From: Amphibalanus amphitrite
Taxonomy: Eukaryota; Arthropoda; Thecostraca; Balanomorpha; Balanidae
Direction: 5' to 3'
Assembly: GCF_019059575.1 (NCBI RefSeq)
Contig: NW_024881790.1
Span: forward strand, 372,001 to 436,000
DNA: 64,000 nucleotides
Part shown: positions 22,602 through 34,375 of the stretch, piece by piece
Layout of the letters: every line of letters starts with the position of its first letter
Numbering within the stretch: position 1 is the stretch's first letter
Made by a program: the position numbers and the translations under genes
Notes under the pieces: generated by a model
Told to the model about the DNA's origin: nothing
The model's database searches: none
What the model saw: the letters and a program-made list of their open reading frames with translations, nothing else

Positions 22602-23479
22602 ACGAATAAAATTCACACTATACAGTCCCGTATGATCTCAACTCTCATCCTGAGCTGAACAGTGAACAGTGAGCACTCAGGAACTGAAAAATTAATTTGC
22701 CGCTACCTGTTAATACCCATTATCTCAGTGACCTCCCGCATAAATCTGCATAATTCGTGTTTGGTATACAATTATCAAAGTGATCGTAACCTCTACCTGG
22801 AAGTAGGCGCTATGAACAATTGCTTGGCCATTTGATCGTAAAAAGAAAATATTTGCCTGCAAGTTTCATGGATAGGAAACAAAGGAGTATAATGGGCTGG
22901 TTATTTTGTGATGTTTTTTATGTAGGAGCCATTGGTTGTCTATAGTTTGAGTGGTTCGAAACGTTTTTTTTTTTTGCATGATAGTGATTTTTCTTGTAAT
23001 GAGATGGAAGAAAAGAAGACGAAAAACACCCAAGTGTATGATATGCTTTGGCTTCCTTTAGTTAGTTATGCGCAAAAGCCCCAAAAGGTTTCCATTCCAT
23101 CTTACTTCCATTCGCTTTCGCTTTTCGTGTTTCAATCTCAACAAGGGTGGTGATAATGGTATTTCTTTTTTATCTCGCATAGATAAATCCGAAACAAATT
23201 ATCTTATCCTAAGTTACTGGATCAATCGATCAGATTTTAGCCCATAGTTCTGAGACTTTCGACAAAACTACTGCGTTGGCATTGTTCTGTGTTGTTATTC
23301 ACATCATTACTTCAGTTTTATTACATTTATTCTGTTCCGTTCCATGATCGTAACTTATTGTTCAATATGTGCCATGTCCTGATAACAATGCAAGCTTGTT
23401 TGTTTGTTTGTTTGTTTTGTTGGGTTAGGCCCTTTCGGTCGACAAGACCATTGCAGAGCCGGAAGGATGATAGGAATTA
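22602..23479. other. AT-rich region without recognisable gene
   Basis: No gene recognised. A short (TTTG)n tract lies at 23397-23418. A short frame at 22932-23153 has no motif. Confidence 0.4.
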
Positions 23480-24110
23480 GGGGGAGACATTGGTCTGGGC
23501 AGGCACCCTAGAGAGTCGCCGGGGCTGAGCCCGTCCATAGGACAGGCCGACCAGCCCCCCAAGCACTCTCTGCACCCGGCTACGGGGTGCAGCTCCCTCG
23601 GGAGCAGCGGTGCCGCTCCAAGGGAGCAGCCCGCATGAGATAAAGTTGCCTGTCCAGCCCGGAAGGGGGTTGTGGCGTGGAGGAGAAGGATTTCAGTATC
23701 CTGAGGATAGAAGCACGGATAGGTGAATGCAAGCAGTCGCGCTCATCCTTTAGATTGGCTACGTCTGTCTTTTCGTCGAGAATAAAGCGGTTCCAACTTC
23801 CAAGGGGGATCCGGCCACCGGGGGATCGGCCGGGCCGGTCAAGTTCTCCACTCGTGCTCGCAGACGGTCTGTGCCCTCGGGCGACAGGCGCCGCAGCGGG
23901 GTGGAAACTGGAAAGAGTAAGGGAGAGCGGCACCCCACGCGACCTGCCCGGTCACTCTCTCCTGGCTCGCTGCCGTCACGTGCTCTGGGGCTCTCAAACC
24001 ACCGAGCTCCCGACCTTCAGTTCGCCGGGCCGCCGCAGCCCATGCTGCGGTACTTTCAAGACAGACTGTACCTGTACATCTCAGGATACACAGTCCCCAA
24101 GGTTTTGAGA
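23480..24110 (-). repeat. GC-rich repeat, inverted relative to 20608-20960
   Basis: 24038-24075 is the reverse complement of part of 20775-20812, and the sequence outward from it (TTTGAGAGCC, GTCCCCAAGG) is also related. Open frames cross this stretch on both strands: plus 23677-24108 (143 codons) and minus 23580-23933 (117 codons). The minus frame contains WNRFILDEKTDVANLKDERD, which looks protein-like, but I cannot name a family and do not call a gene. Confidence 0.45.
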
Positions 24111-24239
24111 TGCCTGAGCACTAGGTACTGAAATTTTAATTTTTTAAGGCTAAAACCTACAGCTTACACATTGATTAGCACTAGCAGTCCAACCTGTAGG
24201 TATCGGTATCATGCCAAAGAATATCCCAGTCACGTTGAA

Positions 24240-24490
24240 AGTTGTGGAGTGGAATTTTTTACACATGTAAAAATTTCAGACCCAGGGCTCTCAAGGTCAG
24301 GTCACCAGGTCACGTCAAGTGACCTCACCTCAGAAAAAGTTGCAATCCTCGTTATAGCTACACCGATTGAACGATCGCCTTGAAACTTTCAGCGATTGAT
24401 ATGAGTAACAGTATGTACAAAATGTTTATCTCGGAACTTTGATATCGGTGACCAAGGTCAGGTCAATTTTGCGACCTCTCCATTACACTA
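24240..24490 (+). mobile_element. Internal fragment of family A TTAA element
   Basis: The sequence from AGGTCAGGTCACCAGGTCAC (about 24293-24312) through AACTTTCAGCGATTGATATG to GGTCAGGTCAATTTTGCGACC follows 3190-3380 closely, in the same orientation. Neither terminal hairpin is attached. Confidence 0.7.
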
Positions 24491-24790
24491 TGCAACAGTC
24501 ATTTTGTGCCTGAGTAACGACCGATTTTTTTGGACTCATTGGGTCTCATTATAACGGAAATGGGCATTTGTTTTATCTGAAAATGCTTTTCCGGTTTTCA
24601 GAGACGATTTTCAATTTTTGGCCCCGAAATTCGGTTTTTGGCCCAGGCCGTGTGTCCGATGTAATTGAGTAATCGACTCGCGGTAACAAACATTCTAGGT
24701 TTGTGAAATAAACATTTTTTCCTTTTGCGAAATACAAAATAGTATTCGAAGTCCGATGAGAAACAGTTTCGGGTAGGTATGTAGGTTTAA

Positions 24791-24940
24791 CATGCGCAGT
24801 GGAAGGGTTCCGAGAACTATGCCCAGTGGATGGGGGTGGCGAATGTCGCTCCCCCCCCCAAGATCTCAGTTCCTACGGAAGTCAAAAAGACGAAATTCGG
24901 GGGGTTGGTTGGGGACGGTGTGGAGTAGTGTTGCCAGTTG
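24791..24940 (+). mobile_element. End fragment of family C TTAA element
   Basis: After TTAA at 24787-24790 the sequence CATGCGCAGTGGAAGGGTT matches, inverted, the right tip of the 6898-9786 element, including the second tip motif (GCCCAGTGGATGGGGG) and the AAGATCTCAG block inside the hairpin. The rest of the element is missing; the Helitron begins about 140 bp further on. Confidence 0.75.
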
Positions 24941-25099
24941 CAGAAAATGTATGTCCAATGTCCGTCCAGCGTATACGGCAGTTCAGTCGACTCTCCGTCC
25001 AAAGACGTTCAAGTCAGCCATTTGTCCGAAAGATGTCCGAAAACTACGCAATAATTAACACTGAGCACTGTCATCGGATCTATATTATGATTTATAAGT

Positions 25100-25165
25100 T
25101 GTCCGTGCGTTCTCCATCCATCCATCCGTGTGTCAGACCTTATGTGTCTTATTGCGCCTGAAAGG
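25100..25165 (+). promoter_or_regulatory. Helitron 5' terminal region with conserved hairpin
   Basis: About 70 bp from the 5' end, TTGCGCCTGAAAGGCGCCG (near 25154) can fold with a GCGCC/GGCGC stem. In the array units the same place reads GCGCCGGAACGGCGC, with a different loop and an extra stem pair. A stem kept despite base change suggests a structural role in the 5' end. Confidence 0.5.
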
Positions 25166-25907
25166 CGCCGCGTATCGGCGTGAAATTTGGCATGCCGAAT
25201 CTGTGGGCGTGGGCGGCCTTTGTATTAAAATTTGGGCGTGATCGGACCAGGGGTGCGCCGTCGGCACGTGCAAAAGGGCGCTCTCATAGGGCTAGCATGG
25301 TGTCGGCGAGAGCGGCGGTCGGCCGAAAATCGGGCCGACACGGCTCGCTTTCCGGCTTGATATCTCGGCAACGGGTGATTGCAGCGAGAAGCGGTTGCCA
25401 CCAATGGATAGAGGAGAGTTGGAACTAGCGTATTGATATGGATTTATAGTATAGCACGCGTCACGTGCAAGGCAATACCCCCGGTTGTGAAAAAATGACC
25501 GATTTCGTGCATTGTGACGGGAAAATCGATGCCGCTGGAAAACGGTTTGACGGAATGAAATCGGTGTTGTATCATTTTGCAGACAAATGTACGTGTAATG
25601 ATAGGAAAACAAATAAAAAGTGATGATCCGTACCATTTCCTTAAAAATGAAAAATTAATTTGAAAATTTGATTCGCGCGGAGCGCGTTGTCTTTTACAAC
25701 ATCAAAACGTATTGAAAACGCTGATCAATCGCTATGAAACCTACATATTCGGAAAGAGCATTCTTTTCTGACCAATATCCACCCAAAACATTATCGAAAA
25801 GTCAATAAACTTTTATGAAAATGACTCAAGCACACGACCGTGTTTCGCTAGCGTGACACTGTTTCCGACGAAATTTTAATTAATCGCGTCGAAATAGAAA
25901 AGGACCA

Positions 25908-25980
25908 CCGCCCGTCCGGGAATCGAACCCGGGACCTAAACGATGGAAGACGGATACGCTACCGATTGCGCCAGAGCGGA
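25908..25980 (-). pseudogene. tRNA-like sequence with intact A and B boxes (Gly-TCC-like)
   Basis: Read on the minus strand this is exactly 73 bases with a good tRNA layout. The D arm GCGC-AATCGGTA-GCGT pairs. The T arm CCGGG-TTCGATT-CCCGG pairs perfectly. The loop CTTCCAT would put TCC at the anticodon. The A box (TGGCGCAATCGG) and B box (GGTTCGATTCC) are intact, so RNA polymerase III could recognise it. The anticodon stem (TCCGT/CGTTT) does not pair, and the acceptor stem pairs only if shifted by one or two bases, so it is unlikely to be a working tRNA. It lies in the 5' part of the Helitron, just past the block shared with the array units. Confidence 0.65.
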
Positions 25981-26605
25981 CTGATGAATGGGAGCTCCAA
26001 TACCGTAGTACATCAGATCGCGGTTACGATATGACTGAAATTTTAAGATGGAGAGAGCAAGTGTTTCTACGTATATAACTCATATGATTCCTCATATAAC
26101 ATTTTAGATATTTAAGTAGGTACACTTCAAGGTAAAATTTTATTTGCATAGCGTGAGAGATTTATTCATCAAAACTTGATGAAAATTTTCGTTCCCTTTT
26201 TAGCCACGACCTTGATTTGTCGCATAGCAACGGGACACGCAACAATAGTGGTAAACAATTTCAGCAAGAGCAGCCGGTGAGTGAATGCACCACAGGCTCG
26301 AGCCTCGAGTAATAGGTTTCGGTGTTGGGATGACTGTTGACTATTCGAGAGGCGATCGTTTGAGTGAAATTTTGCGCCTTTTTGTGCGTATTATCTGCGC
26401 TCACTTGATTGTTAATCGTCTCAGTAAGCCCTGATGTGAATTTCCTTGCTCAACGGCTGATCATTGAAACTTTGCGCGGAGTTATTTGATTGAGTAATTC
26501 GAGTCATTCGGGTAGGTACCATACCTGCCGTTAGCTTGATTACTCATAAGTTGTCCAAAAGCATCATCTACTGTCTGCACTTTTGCCCAGCTAACTTAGA
26601 CAGCC

Positions 26606-29600
26606 ATGCCGCGTCATGATCGGGGCAGTGCTGCACGGGCGGCGAATGCTGCCGCTCAACGCCGGCGGCGTGAACGGATGGCTCAGGCCAGGCGGGAGGC
26701 CGAGGCGCTCCGTAACGCCGAGCGGGAAAGACAGCGACGGGCGGCCTTCGATGAGGCACAAAGAGAAGCGGACGCTGAACGGCAGCGACAGCGACGGGCG
26801 GCCTTCGATGATGCTGAACGGCAGGCGGACGCTGAACGGCAGCGACAGCGGCGGGCTGCCATGGATGACGCCGAGAGAGAAGCGGACGCTGAACGGCAGC
26901 GACAGCGGCGGGCTGTCATGGATGACGCCGAGAGAGAAGCGGACGCTGAAAGGCAGCGGCAGAGGTGGGCTGCCATGGATGAGGCTGAACGGGACGCGGT
27001 TGCTGAAAGACAGCGACAGCGGCGGGCGGCCTTCGGTGACGCCGAGAGAGCGGCGCACGCTGAACGTGAGCGACAGCGGCGGGCTGAATTGCCAGACGAG
27101 GTACGTGACGCAGAACGGGCGGCCAACGCGAGGGGTCACATAGAGGGGCGCCGCAGAGCCGACCGGGCCAATCGAGCCGCCTGTGACGCCGACTCTGTGC
27201 TGTCCGGTCGCCAGCCGGTGGCCAGGCTCGACACGGGGGCACGCGACACGGTATGTCCGCACTGCGGCGCCCTCCTCTGGCGAGAGGAGCGGGCCACTCT
27301 GTGCTGTTCGGGGGGAAAGGTAAACCTAGATCCCCTGCCCGCCCCGCCACCGCTGCTCCGTGAACTGTGGACGGGTGACACGCTGGAGGCACGCACATTC
27401 AGACAGCACTCCCGGCGCCTGAACACGGCGCTGTCGCTGGCGTCTATGATGACACGGGAGGTGAGGCCGGCGGACGGTGGGTATGCACCATCAGTGATCA
27501 TTCAAGGTAGGTTGTACCACCGCGTCGGTCCGCTGCAGGCCAGAGACGGGGAGCGGCCGTCGTTCGCCCAGATTTATGTGAATGACCCGGACTGTGACGA
27601 CCCGGCGGCCGAGGCCGCGCTGCGTCTAGGACACGTGCCGCTGCCCCGCGGCACCCGGGAGCCGGAGCGGGCGCGCCTGCTGACGCTGCTCGAACAGCTG
27701 CAGGTCCTGCTGCGTCAGGTAAATCCCTATGTGCAGGACTTTATCCACGCCGCCGAGCTGCCAGAGGAGGAGGTTCAGCAGCAGAGACTGGTGGTAAGTG
27801 CCGACGCCCGCCCGGCCGACCAGCACCCCCGACGGTACAACCGCGCCGAGGGGTTCCGGGAGGTGGCCGTGCTGATGGACGAGGAGCCCGTCCATCAGGA
27901 CATCGTGCTGCGTCGCCGTGCCGATGCCGAAGGTCCGTTCCTCCAGACGGTAAATGAGACGCACCGGGCGTTTGAGGCTCTGCACTTCGTGCTCCTTCTG
28001 CCGTTTGGCACAGACGGCTGGCAGCCTGACCTACGGCAGGCGGTGGCAAACGGGCGCGGGGACGTGAGGGGCGTGTCGCTGATGCAGTACTACGCTCATC
28101 GGCTGCAGCTGCGACCCGACCTCGATGACTCACTGTTCCGCGCAGGACGCCTGTTTCAGGAGTACGTGTGCATGGCTTTTGCGCGCGTAGAGACCCAGCG
28201 TCTGCTGTACCTGGCTCGGAACCAGGCCGGCCTGCGTGCCGAGCTGTACCAGCGCCTACAGGACGCGCTGCCGGGGGACGCCGAAAGGGAGCTGGCCGGC
28301 GGAGACCGCGTCGGTCAGCGTGTCATCCTGCCGGCTTCCTTCACCGGCGGGCCCCGGTACTACCAGCGCAGGTGAATTATTTACGAGCGCGTTACATTGC
28401 TTATTATGTAGAAATCGGTTGTTGAATCAAATGTTTAATCCGTGCCCTGCTGGGGGGGGGGGGGAAGTGTGATTTTGAACAGCCCCCCCCCCCGCCCCGC
28501 TGGGGTTTTTCGTGAATATCTCAAAAATTGTTGCCACCGTTTTTGGTACACATCATAATGCATCTATTCTGCATGTGTTGTGAAAATTGCATACCAAGAT
28601 CACTCAAGGTCAGGTCACCAGGTCATGTCAAATGACTTTAGTTACAAATAGAGCCTCGCCGAAAAAAACATCGTGTAGGTCGTTACGAGACGAAGCCAAC
28701 GGTACACGGTTTTAAGGTCATAGGTCAAATGGTGACCTCTGAGGTCAGTTCAATTACCCAAAAGTCGGGAAAACCGGGACCTGTTAGAACGTCGTAAAGT
28801 GTGGCTGTTATGGGGTTTCCGGGGTGGTTATCACGAATATCATATTAGTTTTGATCGCAATGATGTCTTCATGCATTAAGGTCAGGTCGGGTCAGGTCAG
28901 GTCAGGTCAACCAGTAGGTGTTCTGCCGGGTATTCGCGGTAGGTGTCAACCGTCTCTGTCAGCTTCATAACATGTTCCGAAATCCGAAGGCACCAAAACT
29001 ACTTCGTACATGTTCAAATGGTCGCTAAATTCGAATTCAGCTCCAAAGAATAGCTAGCCTCGAAACATGTAAAACTCGAAAAGTGAGCCGAGGTCATCAA
29101 AGGTCAATGACCTGACCTGACCTTCAGGTGACTTTGATACCCACCCTAATGCCTGGGACCAACATCATATCACATTGTTTGAACGCTTGAAACCACGAAA
29201 AGACTGCAAACGCGCGGCTAATGCGAGCCGACATACTCCGAATCGCGATTCCGGCCAAACATGGTCTCGAAAAGTAGGTCACAGGTCAAAGGTCATTTGG
29301 GTCAGGGTCATGAAATTTTCATGATATGACCGTGTTCATGTAACTACGGATATTCTGGGCTCTCGAGAACGGAAGGGCTCTATTTTGAATACTGATGACG
29401 TCACATTTGTGTGGTGAGGTCACGAAAGGCCACAATTCCAAAGAGCCACACAATCTCATCCCCCCCCTCTCTCTCTCCCCCAACCAGTTGGTCGCGTTGT
29501 GATAGGTGTATATGTCAGCCTTTAGATAGGATTTTTGCGATACTTCATTTCCTCATTTGGTGTTTTACCTTTGTCTCAATGAATCAGGTACCAAGACGCC

Positions 29601-32600
29601 ATGGCCATCGTGCGAGTGTACGGCAGGCCGACGTACTTCGTGACGTTCACCTGCAACCCAAACTGGCCTGAGATCCAGGCGGCGCTCCTGCCCGGCCAGG
29701 ATGCGCATCCCGCCCCGATCTGGTGGCCAGGGTGTTCCACCTGAAGCTGAAGGCCCTGCTGAAGGAGCTCACCACCAGCGGCATCTTCGGACGCTGTGTC
29801 TCCATGCTGATGGTGGTCGAGTTCCAAAAACGAGGTGAGTAGGCACTAAAGGTTTGTGTTCGTGTGTGTGTGTGGGGGGGGGGGGAGGAGGGAGTGTGAA
29901 GGAAACCAATACAGCTCATCATGCATCAATTTTACGTCGTGTGCATAATTTTAGCGCTCAGGTCACTTAGGTCAGGTCGAACTTACAAGTCTAAACCGCA
30001 AGATTTCTTTTTTCAGAATCGCAACATCTGCCCAGTTGCAATGAGCAAAGTGCAGCTTATAGCCAGCAGTGGCCCGAAAGGTCATGTTGGTTCATAAAAA
30101 GTCACCACATGACTTTGACCTGAAGTTAATTTTTTAAGGTCCTATTCTATCTCAATCGCCGCTTAAAACATTATTTACTTTCCCTGCAGGTCTGCCGCAC
30201 GGCCATATCCTGGTCATCGTCCGGCAGGAGGACCGCCCGCGGACTGCCGACGATGTAGACGCGGTGATCACGGCGGAACTGCCCGACCCGGCCAGGTCAG
30301 ACCAGGCGCGCCGCCTGCACGAAATCGTGGTGAGTACCATGGTACACCGCCAGTGCGGCGCCGCCAACCCGACGGCCGCCTGCATGGACGGCGGCCGCTG
30401 CTCCAAGGGCTTCCCCAAGCCGTTCGCCAACGAGACAGAGTGGCGGGATGACCATCCGTACCCTGTCTACAGGCGGCGACCGGCGGCCGAGGGCGGCCAG
30501 GAGTTTGTGCGTGACGGGCGGCTCATCACCAACCAGTGGGTGGTACCCTTCTCTCCATACCTGTCCCTGAAATATGAGGCTCACGTGAACGTGGAGGTGT
30601 GCTGTTCGGTGCAGAGTGTCAAGTATCTTTTCAGGTACATCTACAAGGGCCCGGACCGCCAGATGGTGCGCGCTGACAACCTGATCGGCGGCGATGACGA
30701 GATCGCCGAGTACCAGGACATGCGCTCGATCGGCGCCAGTGAAGCCTGCTGGCGTCTGTTCGACATGCCGATGAGCCAGCGGCAGCCGAACGTGGTCGCT
30801 CTACAGGTGCACCTCGAGGATCACCAGCTGGTGTACTTCGAGCCGGGACAGGAGCGGCAGGCGGCTCAGGCCGCCCGACGCACCCACCTCACCGCCTGGC
30901 TGGAGTATAACCGGGAGTCGGCCGCCGCCGACCCGGACTGCCGCCGACTGCTCTACCCGGACTTCCCGTCGCGGTATACCTGGCAGGCCGGCCAGAAGGT
31001 GTGGCGCAAACGGCGCCAACAGCAGGCGGCAGAGGCCATCGGCCGCGTGGTGAGCCTCTCACCGCGTCACGGCGACGTGTTCTATCTCCGCGTGCTGCTG
31101 CACCACGTCGCGGGGGCGACGTCCTTTGAGGAGCTGCGCACCGTGGACGGCGTGGTCTGTGCCACCTATCGTGAGGCGTGCTGCCTGCGCGGCCTTCTGC
31201 AGGACGACCGCGAGTGGGAGGTGACGATGGAGGACGCGGCGCACGCACAGATGCCGGCTCAAATCCGGCGCCTCTTCGTGACGCTGCTGCTCTTCTGCGC
31301 ACCAGCCGATCCGTCAGAGCTGTTCCGGCGTCACCTGGACGCCATGTCTGATGACTTCGGCCGTCGTCATCGCGACCTGCCGGACGAGCTGCGCGCTGCA
31401 CTAACACTGGTGGACCTGGAGCGGCAGCTACAGCAGGCCGGCAAAGAGCTCCGAGACTTCGGTCTGCCGGAGGTGACGCCCGATCAGCGGGCGCGGGCAG
31501 CTGAGCTGCAGCAGGCCGCCGAGCTGCGCCAGCTGCCGCGGCTCATTCAAGAGGAGCTGGAATATGACGCAGCAGCGCTCAGAGACCAGGTGGCCATCCA
31601 GCTGCCCACTCTGCTGCCGCCGCAGCGCCACGTCTTCGACCTGGTGATGACGGCCGTCGACGGGCGGCGTCCGCTGGCCGTGTTCGTGGACGCCGCTGGT
31701 GGCACCGGAAAGACGTACGTCTTCAACACGCTGCTGGCGGCGGTGCGCTCGCAGGGTATGGTAGCGCTCGCAGTGGCCTTCAGTGGAATTGCTGCCACTC
31801 TGCTGGACGGCGGGCGCACATACCACTCGCGTTTTAAGGCACCGCTGCAGGTGGACGCGACATCAACGTGCGCCATCAGCGCGCAGAGCCCGCTGGCGGA
31901 GCTCATCCGACGGACGGCGCTCATCGTGTGGGACGAGGCGCCTATGGCCCACCGTCACCACCTGGAGGCGTTCGACCGCACGCTGCGTGACGTCACTGGC
32001 AGCGAGGAGCCGTTCGGCGGAAAAGTCCTCGTGCTGGGCGGGGATTTCCGCCAAATTCTCCCAGTCATCAGGTAACTAACAACAACAGGCGTTCAGTGTG
32101 TATGAGAAAAAAGTATATACAAAAATAGCTGTGGTACGTTTGTTGTTATAAATGTGCAATTGAATACGACTGATATAATGCTCTTCGGCGCAATCACATT
32201 ATTGCAGTTTAACATGTGAAATAAGTCGTAGCCATGAACATTCAACCGCTATGCCTTCAAAACGTATTCACTGATTTATATCGATGCCAGCGTCGTAAAC
32301 ACACTGCCGCAGCGGATTGATCGTAGACCGCATGTTTTGTGGTTTATTTAGCTTCGCCCTGGTGGGGGGGGGGGGGGGCTTTTTGACCACACTCGCCAGT
32401 TTACACTCACACTCGCCCACACAGTGAGCCCAGTAAAGAAATCTGGGCTAAATTTGTTATGGCCGAAAATAAATTCACTGTGCATCGTATGAGTTATTTC
32501 TTACTTCCGGTCACATAACGTCAACGGGTCTCCAGATTAAGATTAAGACGGGTCATCCAGCAGTTTTTTGCGATAACTTTAGGTAAACATGTTAGAACGA

Positions 32601-33893
32601 TACAAACGCGTTAGTTAGATGGATTCAGTTAAACAATACAAATCGACAGTTATGACACATTACCTTTACCGGTAGGGTCACGACCTCGACCCTAGGTCAG
32701 ATTTTGCAGTCGGACTTTTGAGGTGAGATTATACTTCATTCGACGCGTCTCAACGAGCGGAATGCGTCGCTGATAAAATTGACAGTACAACCTTGATGAG
32801 AAAGTTTCGCAGAAAAACGTTTCCCGAAAAATGTTAATGCTTTAGTTTTTCCCCTGTGGCTTAGACCCCCACCAGGGCGCCGGCTAAACAGCCATTTCTG
32901 AGCATTAGTGGCCGTCTCGGCGCGTTTTTATATGCATCTTTTGTCCGTTTCAGGCACGGTACCCGCGCACAGGTGGTGGACGCCTGTCTGCGGCGGTCAG
33001 CGCTGTGGCGTCACTTCATTGTGGCGCCGCTGCTGGAGAACATGCGGGCGCGGCGGGCAGCCGGGCCGGACGGTCCAGAGCTGCGGGCGTTCTGTGACTG
33101 GCTGCTCGAGCTGGGAGAGGGGCGCGCAGAGGGCCCCGAGGATGGGTTCGTTCAGCTGCCCCCGCACCTGGTGATGGATGCCGATATCGACGCTGTCATT
33201 GACTGGGTGTTTGATGACCTGGCAGGGCGACACGGTGACCGAGAGTGGATGGCGTCGCGGGCGGTGCTCGCGCCGCGGAACACTCGGGTCGACGAGCTGA
33301 ACGCCGCAGTCACCGAGCGCTTCCCCGGAGAGGCCGTCCGCCTGCTGAGCGCCGACAGTCTGGTGGAGGAGGCCGAGCAGCTGGATATCCCACATGAGTA
33401 TCTAAACACTCTGTGCGCTCCCGGCTTCCCACCTCACTGCTTGATGATAAAGCCAGGCATGCCACTCATGCTACTTCGTAATCTGTCCGCCACTGACGGA
33501 CTGTGCAATGGCACGCGACTTATCGCTGGTCGTATCATCAGCCCGCGACTCATGGAGGCCACCATCGCCTGCGGCAAAAACGCCGGAAGGCAGGTGCTAA
33601 TTCCACGGCTCCCACTCCAGCCCCCGGATGACGCGTTTCCCTTCCGCTGGGAGCGTCGCCAGTTCCCCGTGCGGCCAGGTTTCGCCATGACGGTGAACAA
33701 AGCCCAGGGGCAGACGCTCGGTCGGGTCGCGGTCTTTCTGGAGGAGCCAGTGTTCAGCCACGGGCAGCTGTACGTGGCTGCATCGCGGGTCGGCCGGCCG
33801 GCGGATCTGAGGATCGCGCTGCCCAGAGGTGGCCAGGGCGCAACACCCAATGTGGTGTACACGGAGGTGATGGGCCGAGGTGAAGGCCGGTAG
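26606..33893 (+). CDS. Helitron Rep/helicase (RepHel), four exons
   Basis: Exons by splice consensus and reading frame: 26606-28371, 29588-29834, 30190-32071, 32954-33893 (introns GT...AG), about 1610 residues. It begins with a highly charged 19-residue repeat (about residues 35-170), then a CPHC...CC zinc-finger-like segment (about 217-240), then the Helitron N-terminal domain (MQYYAHRLQLRP, LFQEYVCMAFARVE). The HUH nuclease spans exons 2-3: YFVTFTCNPNWPEI, then GLPHGHILV with the two metal-binding His, then KYLFRYIYKG with the paired Tyr that nick and rejoin DNA. The PIF1-type helicase follows: GGTGKT (Walker A), LIVWDEAPM (Walker B), GGDFRQILP, and NKAQGQTL and YVAASRV near the end. The reading frame slips by one base in exon 2 around 29690-29712 (a lost base or a sequencing error); all other domains read through. 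The first ATG at 26606 is the chosen start. Splice sites and exons are inferred from sequence alone. Confidence 0.88.
26720..27110 (+). repeat. 57-bp tandem repeat inside the Rep gene
   Basis: About seven copies of a 57-bp unit encode the 19-residue motif DAERQRQRRAAxDDAEREA. The unit length is a multiple of three, so copy-number change keeps the frame. The product should be a long, charged alpha helix. Long open frames on the minus strand and in other plus-strand phases over this stretch are by-products. Confidence 0.85.
28439..29300 (+). mobile_element. Family A-type insertion(s) in Helitron intron 1
   Basis: TTAA at 28435-28438 is followed by TCCGTGCCCTGCTGGGG, a G-run/C-run pair and the GTTTTTGGTACACATCAT block of the family A left end. 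From about 28650 to 28915 the sequence is instead the inverse of 4870-5150, with (GGTCA)n at about 28885-28910, so two elements or a composite are present. No matching right tip was found before the acceptor site at 29587. Confidence 0.65.
32351..32884. mobile_element. G-run hairpin element in Helitron intron 3
   Basis: The left end GCTTCGCCCTGGTGGGGG follows TTTA (32347-32350), and the right end read inward is GCCGGCGCCCTGGTGGGGG before TAAA (32885-32888), so the flanks are not TTAA as in the other families. The interior contains ATTCGACGCGTCTCAACGAG (about 32740), related to the shared core at 3726 and 6278. About 534 bp. Confidence 0.65.
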
Positions 33894-34375
33894 ATCCACG
33901 GGTCGCAGAGGCGACGGGTAGCCAGAGCGCTACGAGCAACGCGGAGAGGAGGAGCGAGGAGCAACGAGGAGAAAACGGCCGGCCGACCGTGATGCAGGAC
34001 GGATCAATCATGGCGAGCCAATGCGCCGCCAAGTGGAAAATTTACACATTAACATAAAATGCCGCAACTGGCTTTGGTGACCTCCAATGCGCGAGCGCAA
34101 CTTATATTTTGAGGATAAATCAATGTATTGAGTGGCATGTTATAAAACATGTTTGATATGCCCTGATGATATATTTGATTTTTGATGATATATTTTGATA
34201 TTTGAGAGCACATCTAACAGTGGGCGTTTGCCCCCAGCTATACAATCGGCTGCGAGTAGCACACACCGAGTACTTCTCGGGGGGCCTTATTGCCGCTGCC
34301 CACGGCCGCCGTGTCTTCCCTCACCAGAGGTGTGCGCTCTGCACTCGGTGAGGGGTCTCGGGCGTTAAATAGAGA

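Noticed and set aside
23580-23933. Possible gene on the minus strand containing WNRFILDEKTDVANLKDERD
   Set aside because: It looks somewhat protein-like, but no family is recognised, the opposite strand is also open, and the stretch lies in a repeat.
25908-25980. Functional tRNA-Gly(TCC) gene
   Set aside because: The anticodon stem does not pair and the acceptor stem pairs only out of register, so I call it tRNA-like only.
26591-27501. Minus-strand frames over the Rep N-terminus (up to 223 codons)
   Set aside because: They are shadows of the in-frame 57-bp repeat on the coding strand.
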